The notes: generated from the letters alone by a model not told the origin. DNA of 64,000 nt from Streptomyces sp. Je 1-332 (GCF_040730185.1 NZ_CP160402.1:2728001-2792000), one strand, 5' to 3'; numbered from the stretch's first letter, positions 1-9,026 are shown. Made by a program: numbers and translations.

Positions 1-999
1 TTCTACCTGGGCCTCGAGTTCCACATGGACGACCTCAAGACGGGCGGCCGCAAGATGGCCCTCGCCGGAGGGACGTATCTCGCGCTGAACGTCGGCGCGG
101 GCCTCGGCTTCGGATTCGCCCTCGGCTGGGGCACCTCCGAGGCTCTGGTCCTCGCCGGGGTGCTCGGCATCTCGTCGTCGGCGATCGTCACCAAGGTGCT
201 CGTCGACACCGGACGGCTCGGCAATCCGGAGACGAAGCCGATCCTCGGCATCATCGTCGTCGAGGACATCTTCCTGGCGCTCTACCTGGCGGCCCTTCAG
301 CCCGTCCTGTCCGGCGCCGACAGTCTCGCCGCGGCCGTGATGGACGGCGGCAAGGCGTTCGGCTTCCTGCTCCTTCTCGCCCTCGTGGCGCGCTTCGGCA
401 CGAAGGTGGTCGGGCGGCTCATGGACACCCGGGACGACGAGCTGCTCGTCATCTCCTTCCTCGGCGCCGCGGTCTTCGTCGCCGGGGTCTCGGAGTGGTT
501 CGGGGTCGCGGACGCGATCGGCGCGTTCATGGTCGGTCTGATGGTGGGCAGTACGGCGTCCGGCGAGCGCGTCCGCAAGCTGGTGCACCCCTTGCGGGAC
601 GCCTTCGGGGCGATCTTCTTCTTCGCGTTCGGGCTCTCGATCGACCCCGGCGACCTGCCCGTGGTGCTCTGGCCCGTGCTCGCCGCCGTGGCGCTGACGC
701 TGCTCATGAACGTCCTCGCGGGACTCGGTGCGGCGCGCATCTACGGCTTCGGGTCAGGGCCCGCGGCGAACATCTCCACCACCCTGCTAGCCCGCGGTGA
801 GTTCGCCCTGATCCTGGCGACCATGGCGGCCACCGCGGGCCTGGACGAGCGGCTCTCGCCGTTCATCGCGGGGTACGTGCTGCTGCTCGCGGTGCTGGGG
901 CCGCTGGCGGCGGGACGCGCACAGTGGCTGGCCCGGATCCTGCCGGGCGGGCGCGATCCCGTACGGGAGTCGGAGCCCGAGCTGTCAGGCGCCCGCTGA
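1..999 (+). CDS. Cation:proton antiporter, CPA2/KefB type (5' truncated)
   Basis: The reading frame is open from base 1, so the start lies outside the window; 332 residues remain. The product is a polytopic membrane protein, almost entirely hydrophobic helices, ending in a short charged tail. The segment GIIVVEDIFLA and the preceding SSSAIVTKVL are typical of the CPA2 monovalent cation/proton exchanger fold, where the conserved acidic residues take part in ion translocation. No TrkA-N (RCK) regulatory domain follows the membrane part, so this is a short exchanger. An internal ATG at 25 exists, but the in-frame upstream residues (GLEFH) fit the family, so it is not the start. Its last 15 bases overlap the convergent phosphatase gene. 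Confidence 0.85.
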   Translation, partial: FYLGLEFHMDDLKTGGRKMALAGGTYLALNVGAGLGFGFALGWGTSEALVLAGVLGISSSAIVTKVLVDTGRLGNPETKPILGIIVVEDIFLALYLAALQPVLSGADSLAAAVMDGGKAFGFLLLLALVARFGTKVVGRLMDTRDDELLVISFLGAAVFVAGVSEWFGVADAIGAFMVGLMVGSTASGERVRKLVHPLRDAFGAIFFFAFGLSIDPGDLPVVLWPVLAAVALTLLMNVLAGLGAARIYGFGSGPAANISTTLLARGEFALILATMAATAGLDERLSPFIAGYVLLLAVLGPLAAGRAQWLARILPGGRDPVRESEPELSGAR

Positions 1000-2145
1000 C
1001 GGCTCCCGGCAGATCAGGAGCAGCGCCCGGTCGTCGTTGACGTCCTTCGCGACCGCCTCGATCAGATGCCACGCGGCGCCGTGGAAGCCGCCCGCCACAT
1101 AGCGGTCGGCTTCTCCGGTGAGGCGGTCGATGCCCTCGCTGATGTCGCGGTCGGAGGTCTCGACGAGGCCGTCCGTGAACAGCATCAGGACGTCGCCGGG
1201 GCGCAGGGAGCCCTTCACCGGGTCGAACTGCGCCCCGTCGTACACCCCGAGGAGCGGCCCCTCGGCGGCCATCTGCTCCCAGCGGCCGTTGCCCGCGCTG
1301 AGCTGGAGGCCCGGCGGGTGGCCCGCGGTGAAGAGTTCGTAGTCGCCGCTCTCCAGGTCCAGGACCAGGTGGATGGAGGTCGCGAAACCCTCGTCCCAGT
1401 CCTGGCGCAGGAGGTAGCCGTTGGCGGCGGTCAGGAACGCGTGCGGCGGGAGCGAGCCGAGCAGGCCGCCGAAGGCTCCCGACAGGAGCAGGGCACGGGA
1501 GCCCGCGTCCATGCCCTTGCCGGAGACGTCCGTGAGGACGACCTCCAGGGTGCGGCCGCCGTTCGTGCGGGCCGCGACCACGAAGTCGCCGGAGAAGGAC
1601 TGACCGCCCGCGGGCCGCAGGGCCATCTCGCGGTGCCAGCCGCGGGGCAGCTTCGGCAGTTTGCTCTGTACGCGGATCCGTTCACGCAGGTCGAACAGCA
1701 TCGTTCCGCCGCCGCGCCACGGCACGCCGACCCGGCTGCGGAACTGCGCGATGATCAGCCCGAAGAATCCGCAGGCCGCGACCACCAGGACCACTCCGGG
1801 CGTGACCCGGGACGGCCCTTCCGTGTACGGGCCCAGCTGGATGGACTCCACGATGAGCGCGGCGGCGGCCGTCGCGTACAGGCCGAGCAGGCTGGAGGGC
1901 CGGAGCAGCAGACCGCCCGCCACGATGGGCAGGACGAGGGCTGAGGGCGCGAACCAGACGTTGTTGACGATGGTGAAGAACGTGATCACCGGGATCGTGA
2001 CGAGCAGGCCCGCGAGCGCGATCCAGTCCGAGCCGTCGCCTCTGAAGTAGTCCACCCCGGATTTGCGCAGCCCTATGCGAGCCCGGTGGATCCGCTTCTT
2101 CATCCGGGCTGTGAACGTCTCGGCTTCCGCTCGCCTGCCTGCCAT
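985..2145 (-). CDS. Membrane PP2C-type (SpoIIE/RsbU) protein phosphatase
   Basis: A 386-residue protein. The N-terminal part is basic and followed by about four membrane helices (roughly residues 40-140). The C-terminal half is a SpoIIE/RsbU phosphatase domain with the metal-binding blocks SGDFVV, LTDVSGKGMDAG, FTAGHPPG and LFTDGLVE. In actinomycetes such enzymes dephosphorylate anti-sigma-factor antagonists, but no partner kinase or antagonist is adjacent, so the substrate is unknown. The ATG at 2145 has a GGGAG ribosome binding site. The gene is divergent from the acetyltransferase and convergent with the antiporter. Confidence 0.9.
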   Translation of the reverse strand: MAGRRAEAETFTARMKKRIHRARIGLRKSGVDYFRGDGSDWIALAGLLVTIPVITFFTIVNNVWFAPSALVLPIVAGGLLLRPSSLLGLYATAAAALIVESIQLGPYTEGPSRVTPGVVLVVAACGFFGLIIAQFRSRVGVPWRGGGTMLFDLRERIRVQSKLPKLPRGWHREMALRPAGGQSFSGDFVVAARTNGGRTLEVVLTDVSGKGMDAGSRALLLSGAFGGLLGSLPPHAFLTAANGYLLRQDWDEGFATSIHLVLDLESGDYELFTAGHPPGLQLSAGNGRWEQMAAEGPLLGVYDGAQFDPVKGSLRPGDVLMLFTDGLVETSDRDISEGIDRLTGEADRYVAGGFHGAAWHLIEAVAKDVNDDRALLLICREPSAGA

Positions 2146-2274
2146 TGCTCCCGGACCCTATCCACCGGGCCAGGCACTTCGCACGGGAGGTGCCGGTTGT
2201 CCCCCGTCAGGGGCATGCTGTCGGCCCGCGTAAATCCTGTCGCTCCGTCCGCTTCACCCTGGTAGGCATGGCAT

Positions 2275-3504
2275 ATGACGACGGAACTGCGGGAGTTGCG
2301 CCAGGAAGACTGGGACGAGTACTACGCCGCCTTGGAGCTCGCCTTCGGTGGCGTCGCCGAGGCGAGGGAGGAGAGTGAGCTCTGGAACGCGCTGGTCGAG
2401 TTCCACCGCTGCTTCGGCGCCTGGGAGGGCGGGACCTGCGTCGGCACGACGGGAGCGTTCAGCTTCCGCCTCTGCGTGCCGGGCGGCTCCCTGGTGGACG
2501 CGGCCGGTGTGACGATGGTCAGCGTCGCGGCGACGCACCGGCGGCGCGGAATCCTGACGTCGATGATGCGGCGCCAGCTCGACGACGTCCGCGCGAAGGG
2601 TGAGTTCCTGGCCGTGCTCACGGCCTCCGAACCCGCCATCTACGGCCGGTTCGGGTACGGCACGGCGACGTTCGCCACGAAGGCCGAGATCGACACGTCA
2701 CGCGTGAGCCTGTCGGTGCCGGCCGGTACGGATGACGTAGGGCTGCGCTACACCAAGCCCGCCGACGTCCACGAGGCGTGCGAGGAGCTGTACGCGCGCC
2801 GGGTGAGCGAGCGGCCGGGAATGCTGGCCAGGCAGCCGGGCTGGGAGCGGCTCGGCCTGCTCGACCCGGAGAGCGAGCGGCACGGCGCATCCCCGCTGCA
2901 GTGCGTGGTCGCCGAGCGCGACGGGGAGCTCGTGGGGTACGCGCGCTTCCAGGTGAAGCCCGACTGGGACATGGCGGGCCCCAAGGGCACGGTGCGGCTG
3001 CGCGATCTGGAGGCCGCCGACCCGGTGGCGTACGCGGCGCTGTGGCGGTTCCTCTTCGGCATCGACCTGACGTCGACGGTCGAGGCGCACAGCCGCCCGA
3101 CGGACGACGCGGTGTTCCACCTCGTCTCGGACGTGCGGCGTTGCCGGATCCAGGTGCGGGACTCGCTCCACGTACGCCTGGTGGAGGTGGCAGCGGCGCT
3201 GGAGGCGCGCGCCTACCGGACGCCGGTGAACCTGGTCCTCGACGTCGAGGACGCCTTCTGCCCCTGGAACGCGGGCCGTTGGCGGCTCACAGGCGACCTG
3301 AAGGGCGCGACCTGCGAGCGCACCGAGGACGACGCCGATCTCGCCCTGTCCGTACGGGACTTGGGCTCGGCCTACCTGGGCGGCGTGTCCCTGACGTCAC
3401 TGGCGGCCGCGGGCCGGGTACGGGAACTGCGGCCGGGCGCCCTGGCCGAGGCGGCAACGGCCTTCGGCTCGGACGTGGCGCCGTGGCTGCCGCACGGGTT
3501 CTAG
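2275..3504 (+). CDS. GNAT family N-acetyltransferase, Eis-like
   Basis: A 409-residue cytoplasmic protein with the three-part Eis architecture: an N-terminal GNAT domain (acetyl-CoA loop around VAATHRRRGILTSMM), a second degenerate GNAT domain, and a C-terminal sterol-carrier-like domain (from about residue 310). Mycobacterial Eis acetylates aminoglycosides and protein lysines; Streptomyces members are mostly uncharacterised, so the substrate is open. The ATG at 2275 opens directly on the family start (TTELRELRQEDWDEYY). The stop overlaps the end of the convergent small membrane protein gene by four bases. Confidence 0.88.
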   Translation: MTTELRELRQEDWDEYYAALELAFGGVAEAREESELWNALVEFHRCFGAWEGGTCVGTTGAFSFRLCVPGGSLVDAAGVTMVSVAATHRRRGILTSMMRRQLDDVRAKGEFLAVLTASEPAIYGRFGYGTATFATKAEIDTSRVSLSVPAGTDDVGLRYTKPADVHEACEELYARRVSERPGMLARQPGWERLGLLDPESERHGASPLQCVVAERDGELVGYARFQVKPDWDMAGPKGTVRLRDLEAADPVAYAALWRFLFGIDLTSTVEAHSRPTDDAVFHLVSDVRRCRIQVRDSLHVRLVEVAAALEARAYRTPVNLVLDVEDAFCPWNAGRWRLTGDLKGATCERTEDDADLALSVRDLGSAYLGGVSLTSLAAAGRVRELRPGALAEAATAFGSDVAPWLPHGF

Positions 3505-3731
3505 CCGGGGGCTCCGGGCGGGCCCGGCAGCGCTGCCTTGGCCTTGCGGGTGGCCAGATACAGGGCGAGCAGCCAGCCGATGACGGAGACGCCGAGCACG
3601 AGGTTGACGACCAGGACGAGCCAGCGGTTGTCGATGCCCCGGTTGAAGGCGATGAGGGACGGCAGGAGGAAGAGCGCCAGGCTGACCAGCGCGAACAGGG
3701 TGGCGCCCAGTAGGCCGATGCCGGTGAACAT
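3501..3731 (-). CDS. Small membrane protein, superinfection-immunity type
   Basis: A 76-residue protein of two membrane helices joined by a short polar loop (FNRGIDNRW), ending in a positively charged and proline-rich tail. This is the layout of the 'superinfection immunity protein' family, named after phage T4 Imm but common in bacterial chromosomes with unknown roles. The frame stays open further upstream through the glycosylase gene, but ATG 3731 is the start that gives a clean membrane protein and sits just 2 bp after the glycosylase stop, suggesting a two-gene transcript. An immunity role is only a family name here. Confidence 0.7.
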   Translation of the reverse strand: MFTGIGLLGATLFALVSLALFLLPSLIAFNRGIDNRWLVLVVNLVLGVSVIGWLLALYLATRKAKAALPGPPGAPG

Positions 3732-3733
3732 GG

Positions 3734-4579
3734 TCAGCCGCTCTTTCGTCGGGGCCGGCGTGGCCGGCGGGGCCGCTGGCACTTGGGGCACCAGAAGAGA
3801 TTGCGGGCGGCGAGATCGGCGGTGCGGATCTCGCCGCCACAGATGTGGCAGGGCATCGTGGCCCTGCGGTACACGTACACCTCGCCGCCGTGGTCGTCCA
3901 CGCGCGGCGGGCGGCCCATCGCCTCCGGCGTGTGTTCGGGCCTGACGGTGTCGATGCGGTTGAGGCGTACGCCCTCGCGCATCAGGGCGACCAGGTCCTC
4001 CCAGATCGCCGTCCACAGGGCTGGGTCGATGTCCTTGCCCGGGGTGTACGGGTCGATGCCGTGCCGGAAGAGGACCTCGGCGCGGTAGACGTTGCCGACG
4101 CCCGCGATGACCTTCTGGTCCATGAGGAGGGCGGCGATGGTGGTGCGGCTGCGGGCGATGCGGTGGTAGGCCTTCTCCGGATCGTCCGCCTCCCGGAGGG
4201 GGTCGGGGCCGAGGCGGGCGTGTATCGCCTGCTTCTCCTCGTCCGTGATCAGGGCGCAGGTCGTGGGGCCACGGAGGTCGGAGTGGTACGCGTCGTTCAG
4301 GAGCCGCAGGCGGACGGTGTCCGTGGGGGGCGGGGCCGGGGACTCGCCGAGGGCGTACTTGCCGAAGAGGCCGAGGTGGATGTGGATCCAGCCGGTGTCC
4401 GCGAAGCCGAGGAAGAGGTGCTTGCCGTGGGCTTCGGCGGTGTCCATCTCCTGACCGTCGAGCAGGGCCGCGCTGTCGGAGAACTTGCCCTGGGGGCTGG
4501 TGATCTTCAGGGGGCCGCGGCCTTCGAAGCGGGCGCGGTGGTCCTCCGCGAGGCGGTGAATCGTGTGCCCCTCCGGCAC
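3734..4579 (-). CDS. Fpg/Nei family DNA glycosylase
   Basis: A 281-residue base-excision repair enzyme. The GTG at 4579 begins VPEGHTIHRLA, placing the catalytic Pro and Glu at positions 2 and 3 as in the Nei branch; the longer open frame upstream lacks family sequence. A helix-two-turn-helix region (around ALLMDQKVIAGVGNVYR) and a C-terminal zinc finger with CHIC and CPKC pairs are both present, so the enzyme looks intact. It should remove oxidised bases and cleave the abasic site by beta,delta elimination. A small membrane protein gene follows after 2 bp. Confidence 0.92.
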   Translation of the reverse strand: MPEGHTIHRLAEDHRARFEGRGPLKITSPQGKFSDSAALLDGQEMDTAEAHGKHLFLGFADTGWIHIHLGLFGKYALGESPAPPPTDTVRLRLLNDAYHSDLRGPTTCALITDEEKQAIHARLGPDPLREADDPEKAYHRIARSRTTIAALLMDQKVIAGVGNVYRAEVLFRHGIDPYTPGKDIDPALWTAIWEDLVALMREGVRLNRIDTVRPEHTPEAMGRPPRVDDHGGEVYVYRRATMPCHICGGEIRTADLAARNLFWCPKCQRPRRPRRPRRKSG

Positions 4580-4610
4580 GGGGTCCTCCTGGGGTCGGTC
4601 AGGGGAGGGA

Positions 4611-4794
4611 TTCTTCCCCAACCCCGCCCCTTCCCGAAAACCGTGCCTGCGCCCCGGGCCTACCTGGGGCTCCGCCCCAGACCCCGTACAAGATGTCCTC
4701 AAACGCCGGACGGGCTGGATTTCCAGCCCGTCCGGCGTTTGAGGACGCCCCGGCGCAGCCGGTTCTCGGGAAGGGGCGGGGTGGGGGAGAGAAC
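4611..4794. repeat. Paired, inverted copies of a dispersed 3'-end element around a perfect hairpin
   Basis: The gap between the glycosylase and rpiB holds two head-to-head copies of an element. Each outer end carries a G-rich block (GGGAAGGGGCGGGG, at 4768-4781 on the plus strand and 4623-4636 on the minus strand). The centre is a perfect 25-bp inverted repeat (4695-4719 with 4722-4746) containing CCGGCGTTTGAGG. The left copy also has a short self-complementary block (TGGGGCTCCGCCCCA). The same blocks in the same order recur at 26757-26892, and the G-rich end recurs near 30520. The central hairpin can terminate transcription. Confidence 0.8.
4695..4746. terminator. 25-bp perfect hairpin, likely terminator
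   Basis: Arms 4695-4719 and 4722-4746 pair perfectly with a two-base loop. It lies 53 bp beyond the rpiB stop, in position to end rpiB transcription on the minus strand. There is no clear U-tract, which is common for Streptomyces terminators. Confidence 0.75.
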
Positions 4795-4798
4795 AGCC

Positions 4799-5284
4799 CT
4801 ACTGCTGCGGGTGGCCGGCCGGGATGGCGGGCAGCTCGCCCGTGGTCTCGTACGCCGACAGCATGTCAATGCGACGCGTGTGGCGCTCCTCACCCGAGTA
4901 CGGCGTCGCCAGGAAGATCTCGACGAACTTCGTCGCCTCTTCCCGCGTGTGCATCCGGCCGCCGATCGACACCACGTTCGCGTCGTTGTGCTCACGCCCG
5001 AGCGCGGCCGTCTGCTCGCTCCAGGCGAGGGCGGCCCGCACCCCCTTCACCTTGTTCGCGGCGATCTGCTCGCCGTTGCCGGAGCCCCCGATCACGATGC
5101 CGAGGGACTCGGGGTCCGCCGCCGTCTTCTCCGCGGCGCGGAGGCAGAAGGGGGGGTAGTCGTCCTGGGCGTCATAGATGTGGGGCCCGCAGTCGACGGG
5201 CTCATGGCCGTGGCTCTTGAGCCACTCGACCAGGTGGTTCTTCAGTTCGTAGCCGGCATGATCCGAGCCGAGGTACACGCGCAT
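4799..5284 (-). CDS. rpiB: Ribose-5-phosphate isomerase B
   Basis: A 161-residue cytosolic sugar-phosphate isomerase of the RpiB/LacAB family. It begins MRVYLGSDHAGYELK, containing the conserved Asp-His of the family. It also has the anion-binding segment GIVIGGSGNGEQIAANK and the region REHNDANVVSIGGR. In S. coelicolor-type proteins the usual Cys of the GTGIG-like loop is replaced by Ser, as seen here (GSGNG). Role: interconversion of ribose 5-phosphate and ribulose 5-phosphate in the pentose phosphate pathway. It appears monocistronic. Confidence 0.93.
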   Translation of the reverse strand: MRVYLGSDHAGYELKNHLVEWLKSHGHEPVDCGPHIYDAQDDYPPFCLRAAEKTAADPESLGIVIGGSGNGEQIAANKVKGVRAALAWSEQTAALGREHNDANVVSIGGRMHTREEATKFVEIFLATPYSGEERHTRRIDMLSAYETTGELPAIPAGHPQQ

Positions 5285-5458
5285 GCGACTGAGTGTGGCA
5301 CGTCACGGGGCGGGTAGCGGCGTCCGGGGGCAGGACCTTGGTCACCAAGGTCTGGGCCATCGGGCCGGAATATCACGATCCGGAGTCAGGACTTCCGTCA
5401 CGTACACCCCTGAGTTTGAATGCGGGGGCTCGTGACCCGAGAACTTAAGGATTCGTCC

Positions 5459-6931
5459 ATGACCTCGCAACCCTCCCTTGCGAAGGCAGACCGCAACCCC
5501 GCCGATCCTGGGGATTCGCAGTCTGGAGACACCGGTGACGGCCTGCAGGCCGGGCTGAAGAACCGCCACCTCTCCATGATCGCCATCGGTGGCGTCATCG
5601 GAGCGGGACTCTTCGTCGGCTCCAGCTCCGGCATCGCCGCCGCCGGGCCCGCCATCCTCGTGTCGTACGCCCTCGTCGGCACGATGGTCGTCCTCGTGAT
5701 GCGGATGCTCGGCGAGATGGCCGCCGCACGGCCCACCTCCGGCTCCTTCTCCACCTACGCGGACCAGGCGCTCGGCCGCTGGGCCGGTTTCTCCATCGGC
5801 TGGCTCTACTGGTTCTTCTGGGTCGTCGTGCTCGCGGTGGAGGCCACCGCCGGCGCCGTCATCCTCAACGGATGGATACCGGCCGTCCCGCAGTGGGGCT
5901 GGGCGCTGATCGTGATGGTGGTGCTCACCGCGACGAACCTCGTCTCGGTCGGCTCCTACGGTGAGTTCGAGTTCTGGTTCGCCGGGATCAAGGTCGTCGC
6001 CATCGGCGGCTTCGTGATCATCGGCCTGCTCGCCGTCTTCGGCGTGCTGCCCGGCTCCGACAACCCCGGCGCCGGATTCACGCACCTCACCGACGCGGGC
6101 GGATTCATGCCGCAGGGCGCGGGCGCGATCCTCACGGGTGTGCTGATGGTCGTCTTCTCGTTCATGGGCTCCGAGATCGTCACGCTGGCCGCCGGCGAGT
6201 CCGAGGACCCGCAGCGCGCCGTCACGAAGGCCACGAACAGCGTCATCTGGCGTATCGGCGTCTTCTACCTGGGCTCGATCTTCGTCGTCATCACACTCCT
6301 TCCGTGGAACGACAAGTCGATCGTCAAGGACGGTTCGTACGTCGCCGCGCTGAACTCGATCGGCATCCCGCACGCCGGCCAGGTCATGAACGTCATCGTC
6401 CTGACGGCCGTGCTCTCCTGCCTCAACTCCGGCCTCTACACCGCTTCCCGCATGGCCTTCTCGCTCGGCCAGCGCGGTGACGCGCCGAAGTCCTTCGCGC
6501 GCACCAACAAGCGCGGTGTGCCGCAGACCGCGATCCTCGGGTCCGTCGTCTTCGGCTTCGTCGCCGTCTGGTTCAACTACCAGTGGAAGGACACCGTCTT
6601 CGACTTCCTGCTGAACTCCTCGGGCGCGGTGGCCCTGTTCGTCTGGCTGATGATCGCGTTCACGCAGCTGCGGATGCGCGGGATCATCCTGCGCGAGCAG
6701 CCGGAGAAGCTCGTCGTGAAGATGTGGCTCTTCCCGTACCTGACCTGGGTCACGATCGCGATGATCTCGTTCGTGCTGGTCTACATGCTGACCGACGAGA
6801 CCGGACGCAAGCAGGTCCTTCTCTCGCTGCTCGCGGCGGCGTTCGTGGTCGTCTTCTCCCTGGTACGCGAGAAGGTGCGGCCCCGCGACGCGGCGGAGTC
6901 CGCTGCCGCCACCGACTCGGTGGACGCCTAG
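5459..6931 (+). CDS. Amino acid permease, APC superfamily (paralogue 1 of 3)
   Basis: A 490-residue, 12-helix transporter of the AAT family. The N-terminal hallmark GLKNRHLSMIAIGG followed by VIGAGLFVGSS forms the broken TM1, and FEFWFAGIKV occurs in mid-protein. The family contains proton symporters for GABA, aromatic and other amino acids; the substrate cannot be read from the sequence. The ATG at 5459 was chosen because AAGG lies eight bases upstream; an earlier in-frame ATG at 5420 has weaker support. It is the first of three close paralogues within 7 kb and is followed by a strong hairpin at 6943-6991. Confidence 0.88.
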   Translation: MTSQPSLAKADRNPADPGDSQSGDTGDGLQAGLKNRHLSMIAIGGVIGAGLFVGSSSGIAAAGPAILVSYALVGTMVVLVMRMLGEMAAARPTSGSFSTYADQALGRWAGFSIGWLYWFFWVVVLAVEATAGAVILNGWIPAVPQWGWALIVMVVLTATNLVSVGSYGEFEFWFAGIKVVAIGGFVIIGLLAVFGVLPGSDNPGAGFTHLTDAGGFMPQGAGAILTGVLMVVFSFMGSEIVTLAAGESEDPQRAVTKATNSVIWRIGVFYLGSIFVVITLLPWNDKSIVKDGSYVAALNSIGIPHAGQVMNVIVLTAVLSCLNSGLYTASRMAFSLGQRGDAPKSFARTNKRGVPQTAILGSVVFGFVAVWFNYQWKDTVFDFLLNSSGAVALFVWLMIAFTQLRMRGIILREQPEKLVVKMWLFPYLTWVTIAMISFVLVYMLTDETGRKQVLLSLLAAAFVVVFSLVREKVRPRDAAESAAATDSVDA

Positions 6932-6942
6932 CACCTTCCCTC

Positions 6943-6991
6943 CACCCCCCGACGGTGGCGCGGCCGACGTGCCCGCCACCGTCGGGGGGTG
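6943..6991 (+). terminator. 18-bp perfect hairpin after the first permease
   Basis: Arms 6943-6960 and 6974-6991 are perfectly complementary with a 13-base loop. It begins 12 bp after the permease stop codon and should be its transcription terminator. Confidence 0.85.
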
Positions 6992-7102
6992 CGCGCGTTC
7001 CGGGCGGCCCGTTCGCGAAGGCGGCTGCGAAAACTTGACGGCGGGTGTCAGGTTTTGCCGGGAAGCTCTGGTACGTCAGCAGCACTTCTCGGAGGGATCA
7101 CC

Positions 7103-8440
7103 GTGGACTTCACCGCTCAGCGACTCGTGTTCCGGCCCGGCGATGACGGGTACGGCGAGGAGATCGCCGGATTCCAGACCGGTTTCACGCAGCGGCCCGC
7201 GATCGTGTTCGGGGCCGTCGGCGCCGACGACGTCGTCGCCGCCGTGTCGTACGCCGCGCAGGCGGTTCTGCCCGTCGGCGTCCAGGCCACCGGGCACGGG
7301 CTTCCGGGCTCGTCGGACGGTGGCGTGCTGATCAGCACCCGGCGGATGGACTCCGTCCGGGTCGATGCCGACGCGCGCACGGTCACCGTCGGTGCGGGCG
7401 TCCGCTGGGGTCAGGTCATCGAGGCCGCGGCGGCGCACGGGCTCGCCCCGCTGAACGGTTCGGCGCCCGGTGTGGGCGCCGTCTCGTACACGCTGGGGGG
7501 CGGACTCGGCATCCTGGCACGGGAGTTCGGGTACGCGGCCGACCACGTCCGGTGGCTCGACGTCGTCACGGCGGACGGCACCCTGCGGCATGTCACGGCT
7601 CAGAGCGAGCCCGAGCTCTTCTGGGGGCTGCTGGGCGGCGGCTCGAACCTCGGGGTGGTGACAGCCTTGGAGATCGGTCTCGTGCCGGTGGCGCGGGTCT
7701 ACGGCGGGGCGATCGACTTCGACGGGCGTGAGGTCGATCCCGGCCGCGTCCTGCGGGCGTACGAGGCGTGGACGCGGACGGTGCCGGAGGGGCTGACCTC
7801 GTCGGTGGCGGCCCTCGTCTATCCGGACCTGCCACAGCTGCCGCCCCCTCTGCGGGGCCGCTACCTCGTCACGGTCCGGGTCGCCTGGACGGGCTCCGCG
7901 GCGGAGGGCGAACGGCTGGTGGCGCCGCTGCGGGAGATCGGGCCCGCCGTGTCGGACTCGATGCGGGAGATGCCGTACACCGAGAGCCACACGATCCACA
8001 GCGACCCCGACTTCCCGCACTCCTACTACGGGGACAGCGTGGTCGTGCAGGAGCTTGACCTGGCGGCGGCGGAAGAACTGTTCGCGCTGACCGGTCCGGC
8101 CGCCGAGAAGATGCACGTCGTGCAGATCAACCAGCTGGGCGGGGCCCTCGCGAAGCCCGCGGGCAACGCCGTGCCCCACCGGGGCGCGGGGTGGCTGGTG
8201 CGGGTGCTCTCACCCTTTGACGCCACCGAAGCCACGGACCTCGACGCGGTGCGGGCCGTGCAGGCGCGGGCGTTCGGGCTCTTCGCGCCGGACAGCGTCG
8301 GGCGGCTGCTCAACTTCGCCTTTGCCGCGGGGGATCGGCCCGACGGTCTGTACGACGCCGGTACGCGGAAGAGGCTCGCCGAGCTGAAGGCCACGTACGA
8401 CCCGGCGAACCTCTTCAGGCGGAACTACAACGTCAGTTGA
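7103..8440 (+). CDS. FAD-binding oxidoreductase, berberine-bridge-enzyme type
   Basis: A 445-residue flavoprotein. The N-terminal PCMH-type FAD domain includes ATGHGLPGSSDGG, where the family His for covalent flavin attachment would sit. It also has APGVGAVSYTLGGGLG, where the second, Cys attachment residue is absent; at most single covalent attachment is expected. The C-terminal BBE segment (YDPANLFRRNYNV) completes the fold. Substrate unknown; relatives oxidise sugars or alkaloid-like compounds. GTG 7103 follows GGAGGGA by five bases and is preferred to longer in-frame starts. It is convergent with bioY, 7 bp apart. Confidence 0.87.
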   Translation: MDFTAQRLVFRPGDDGYGEEIAGFQTGFTQRPAIVFGAVGADDVVAAVSYAAQAVLPVGVQATGHGLPGSSDGGVLISTRRMDSVRVDADARTVTVGAGVRWGQVIEAAAAHGLAPLNGSAPGVGAVSYTLGGGLGILAREFGYAADHVRWLDVVTADGTLRHVTAQSEPELFWGLLGGGSNLGVVTALEIGLVPVARVYGGAIDFDGREVDPGRVLRAYEAWTRTVPEGLTSSVAALVYPDLPQLPPPLRGRYLVTVRVAWTGSAAEGERLVAPLREIGPAVSDSMREMPYTESHTIHSDPDFPHSYYGDSVVVQELDLAAAEELFALTGPAAEKMHVVQINQLGGALAKPAGNAVPHRGAGWLVRVLSPFDATEATDLDAVRAVQARAFGLFAPDSVGRLLNFAFAAGDRPDGLYDAGTRKRLAELKATYDPANLFRRNYNVS

Positions 8441-8447
8441 CGACCGC

Positions 8448-9026
8448 TCAGCGGTCGAGCAGCTTCCACGCCGTCGGCAGCGCGCCCATCGCGAGCGCGG
8501 CCTTGAGGGCGTCGCCGATCAGGAAGGGCGTGAGCCCGGCGGCGACGGCCTGGGTCAGCGACATGCCGGTCGCGGCGGCGAGGTACGGGACGCCGACCGC
8601 GTAGATGATCGCCGAGCCGAGCACCATCGTGCCCGCGGTGCGCAGGACCGAGCGGTCGCCGCCGCGGCGGGCGAGGGCGCCGGCCACGGTCGCGGCGAGC
8701 AGCATGCCGAGGACGTAGCCCAGGGACGGCGCGGCGACGCCGGAGCCCGCCTCCGCGAACCACGGCATGCCGGCCATGCCCACGAGGGCGTACACCGCGA
8801 GGGAGAGGAAGCCGCGGCGGGCGCCGAGGGCGGTGCCGACGAGGAGGGCGGCGAAGGTCTGCCCGGTCACCGGCACGGGGGAGCCGGGGACGGGCACGGC
8901 GATCTGAGCCGCTATGCCGGTGAGGGCGGCGCCGCCGATGACGAACGCCGCGTCCTTCGCGCGGGACGCGGGCAGCAGGTCCGCGAGGACCTGGCCGGGA
9001 CGGGAAGAGACGGCGGCGATGCTCAT
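8448..9026 (-). CDS. bioY: Biotin transporter S-component BioY
   Basis: A 192-residue membrane protein with about six helices and the BioY signature region (VPVPGSPVPVTGQTFAALLVG, given in parts: VPVPGSPVP then TGQTFAALL). It is the substrate-binding component of an ECF-type vitamin importer. No EcfA/EcfT genes are nearby, so it would either share a general energising module or work alone, as some BioY proteins do. ATG 9026 has a GGAG motif nearby. It is flanked by the BBE oxidoreductase (convergent) and the second permease (divergent). Confidence 0.92.
   Translation of the reverse strand: MSIAAVSSRPGQVLADLLPASRAKDAAFVIGGAALTGIAAQIAVPVPGSPVPVTGQTFAALLVGTALGARRGFLSLAVYALVGMAGMPWFAEAGSGVAAPSLGYVLGMLLAATVAGALARRGGDRSVLRTAGTMVLGSAIIYAVGVPYLAAATGMSLTQAVAAGLTPFLIGDALKAALAMGALPTAWKLLDR

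Noticed and set aside
3501..4016. A 171-residue version of the small membrane protein
   Set aside because: The N-terminal 95 residues are an out-of-frame reading of the glycosylase gene; only the last 76 residues form a membrane protein.
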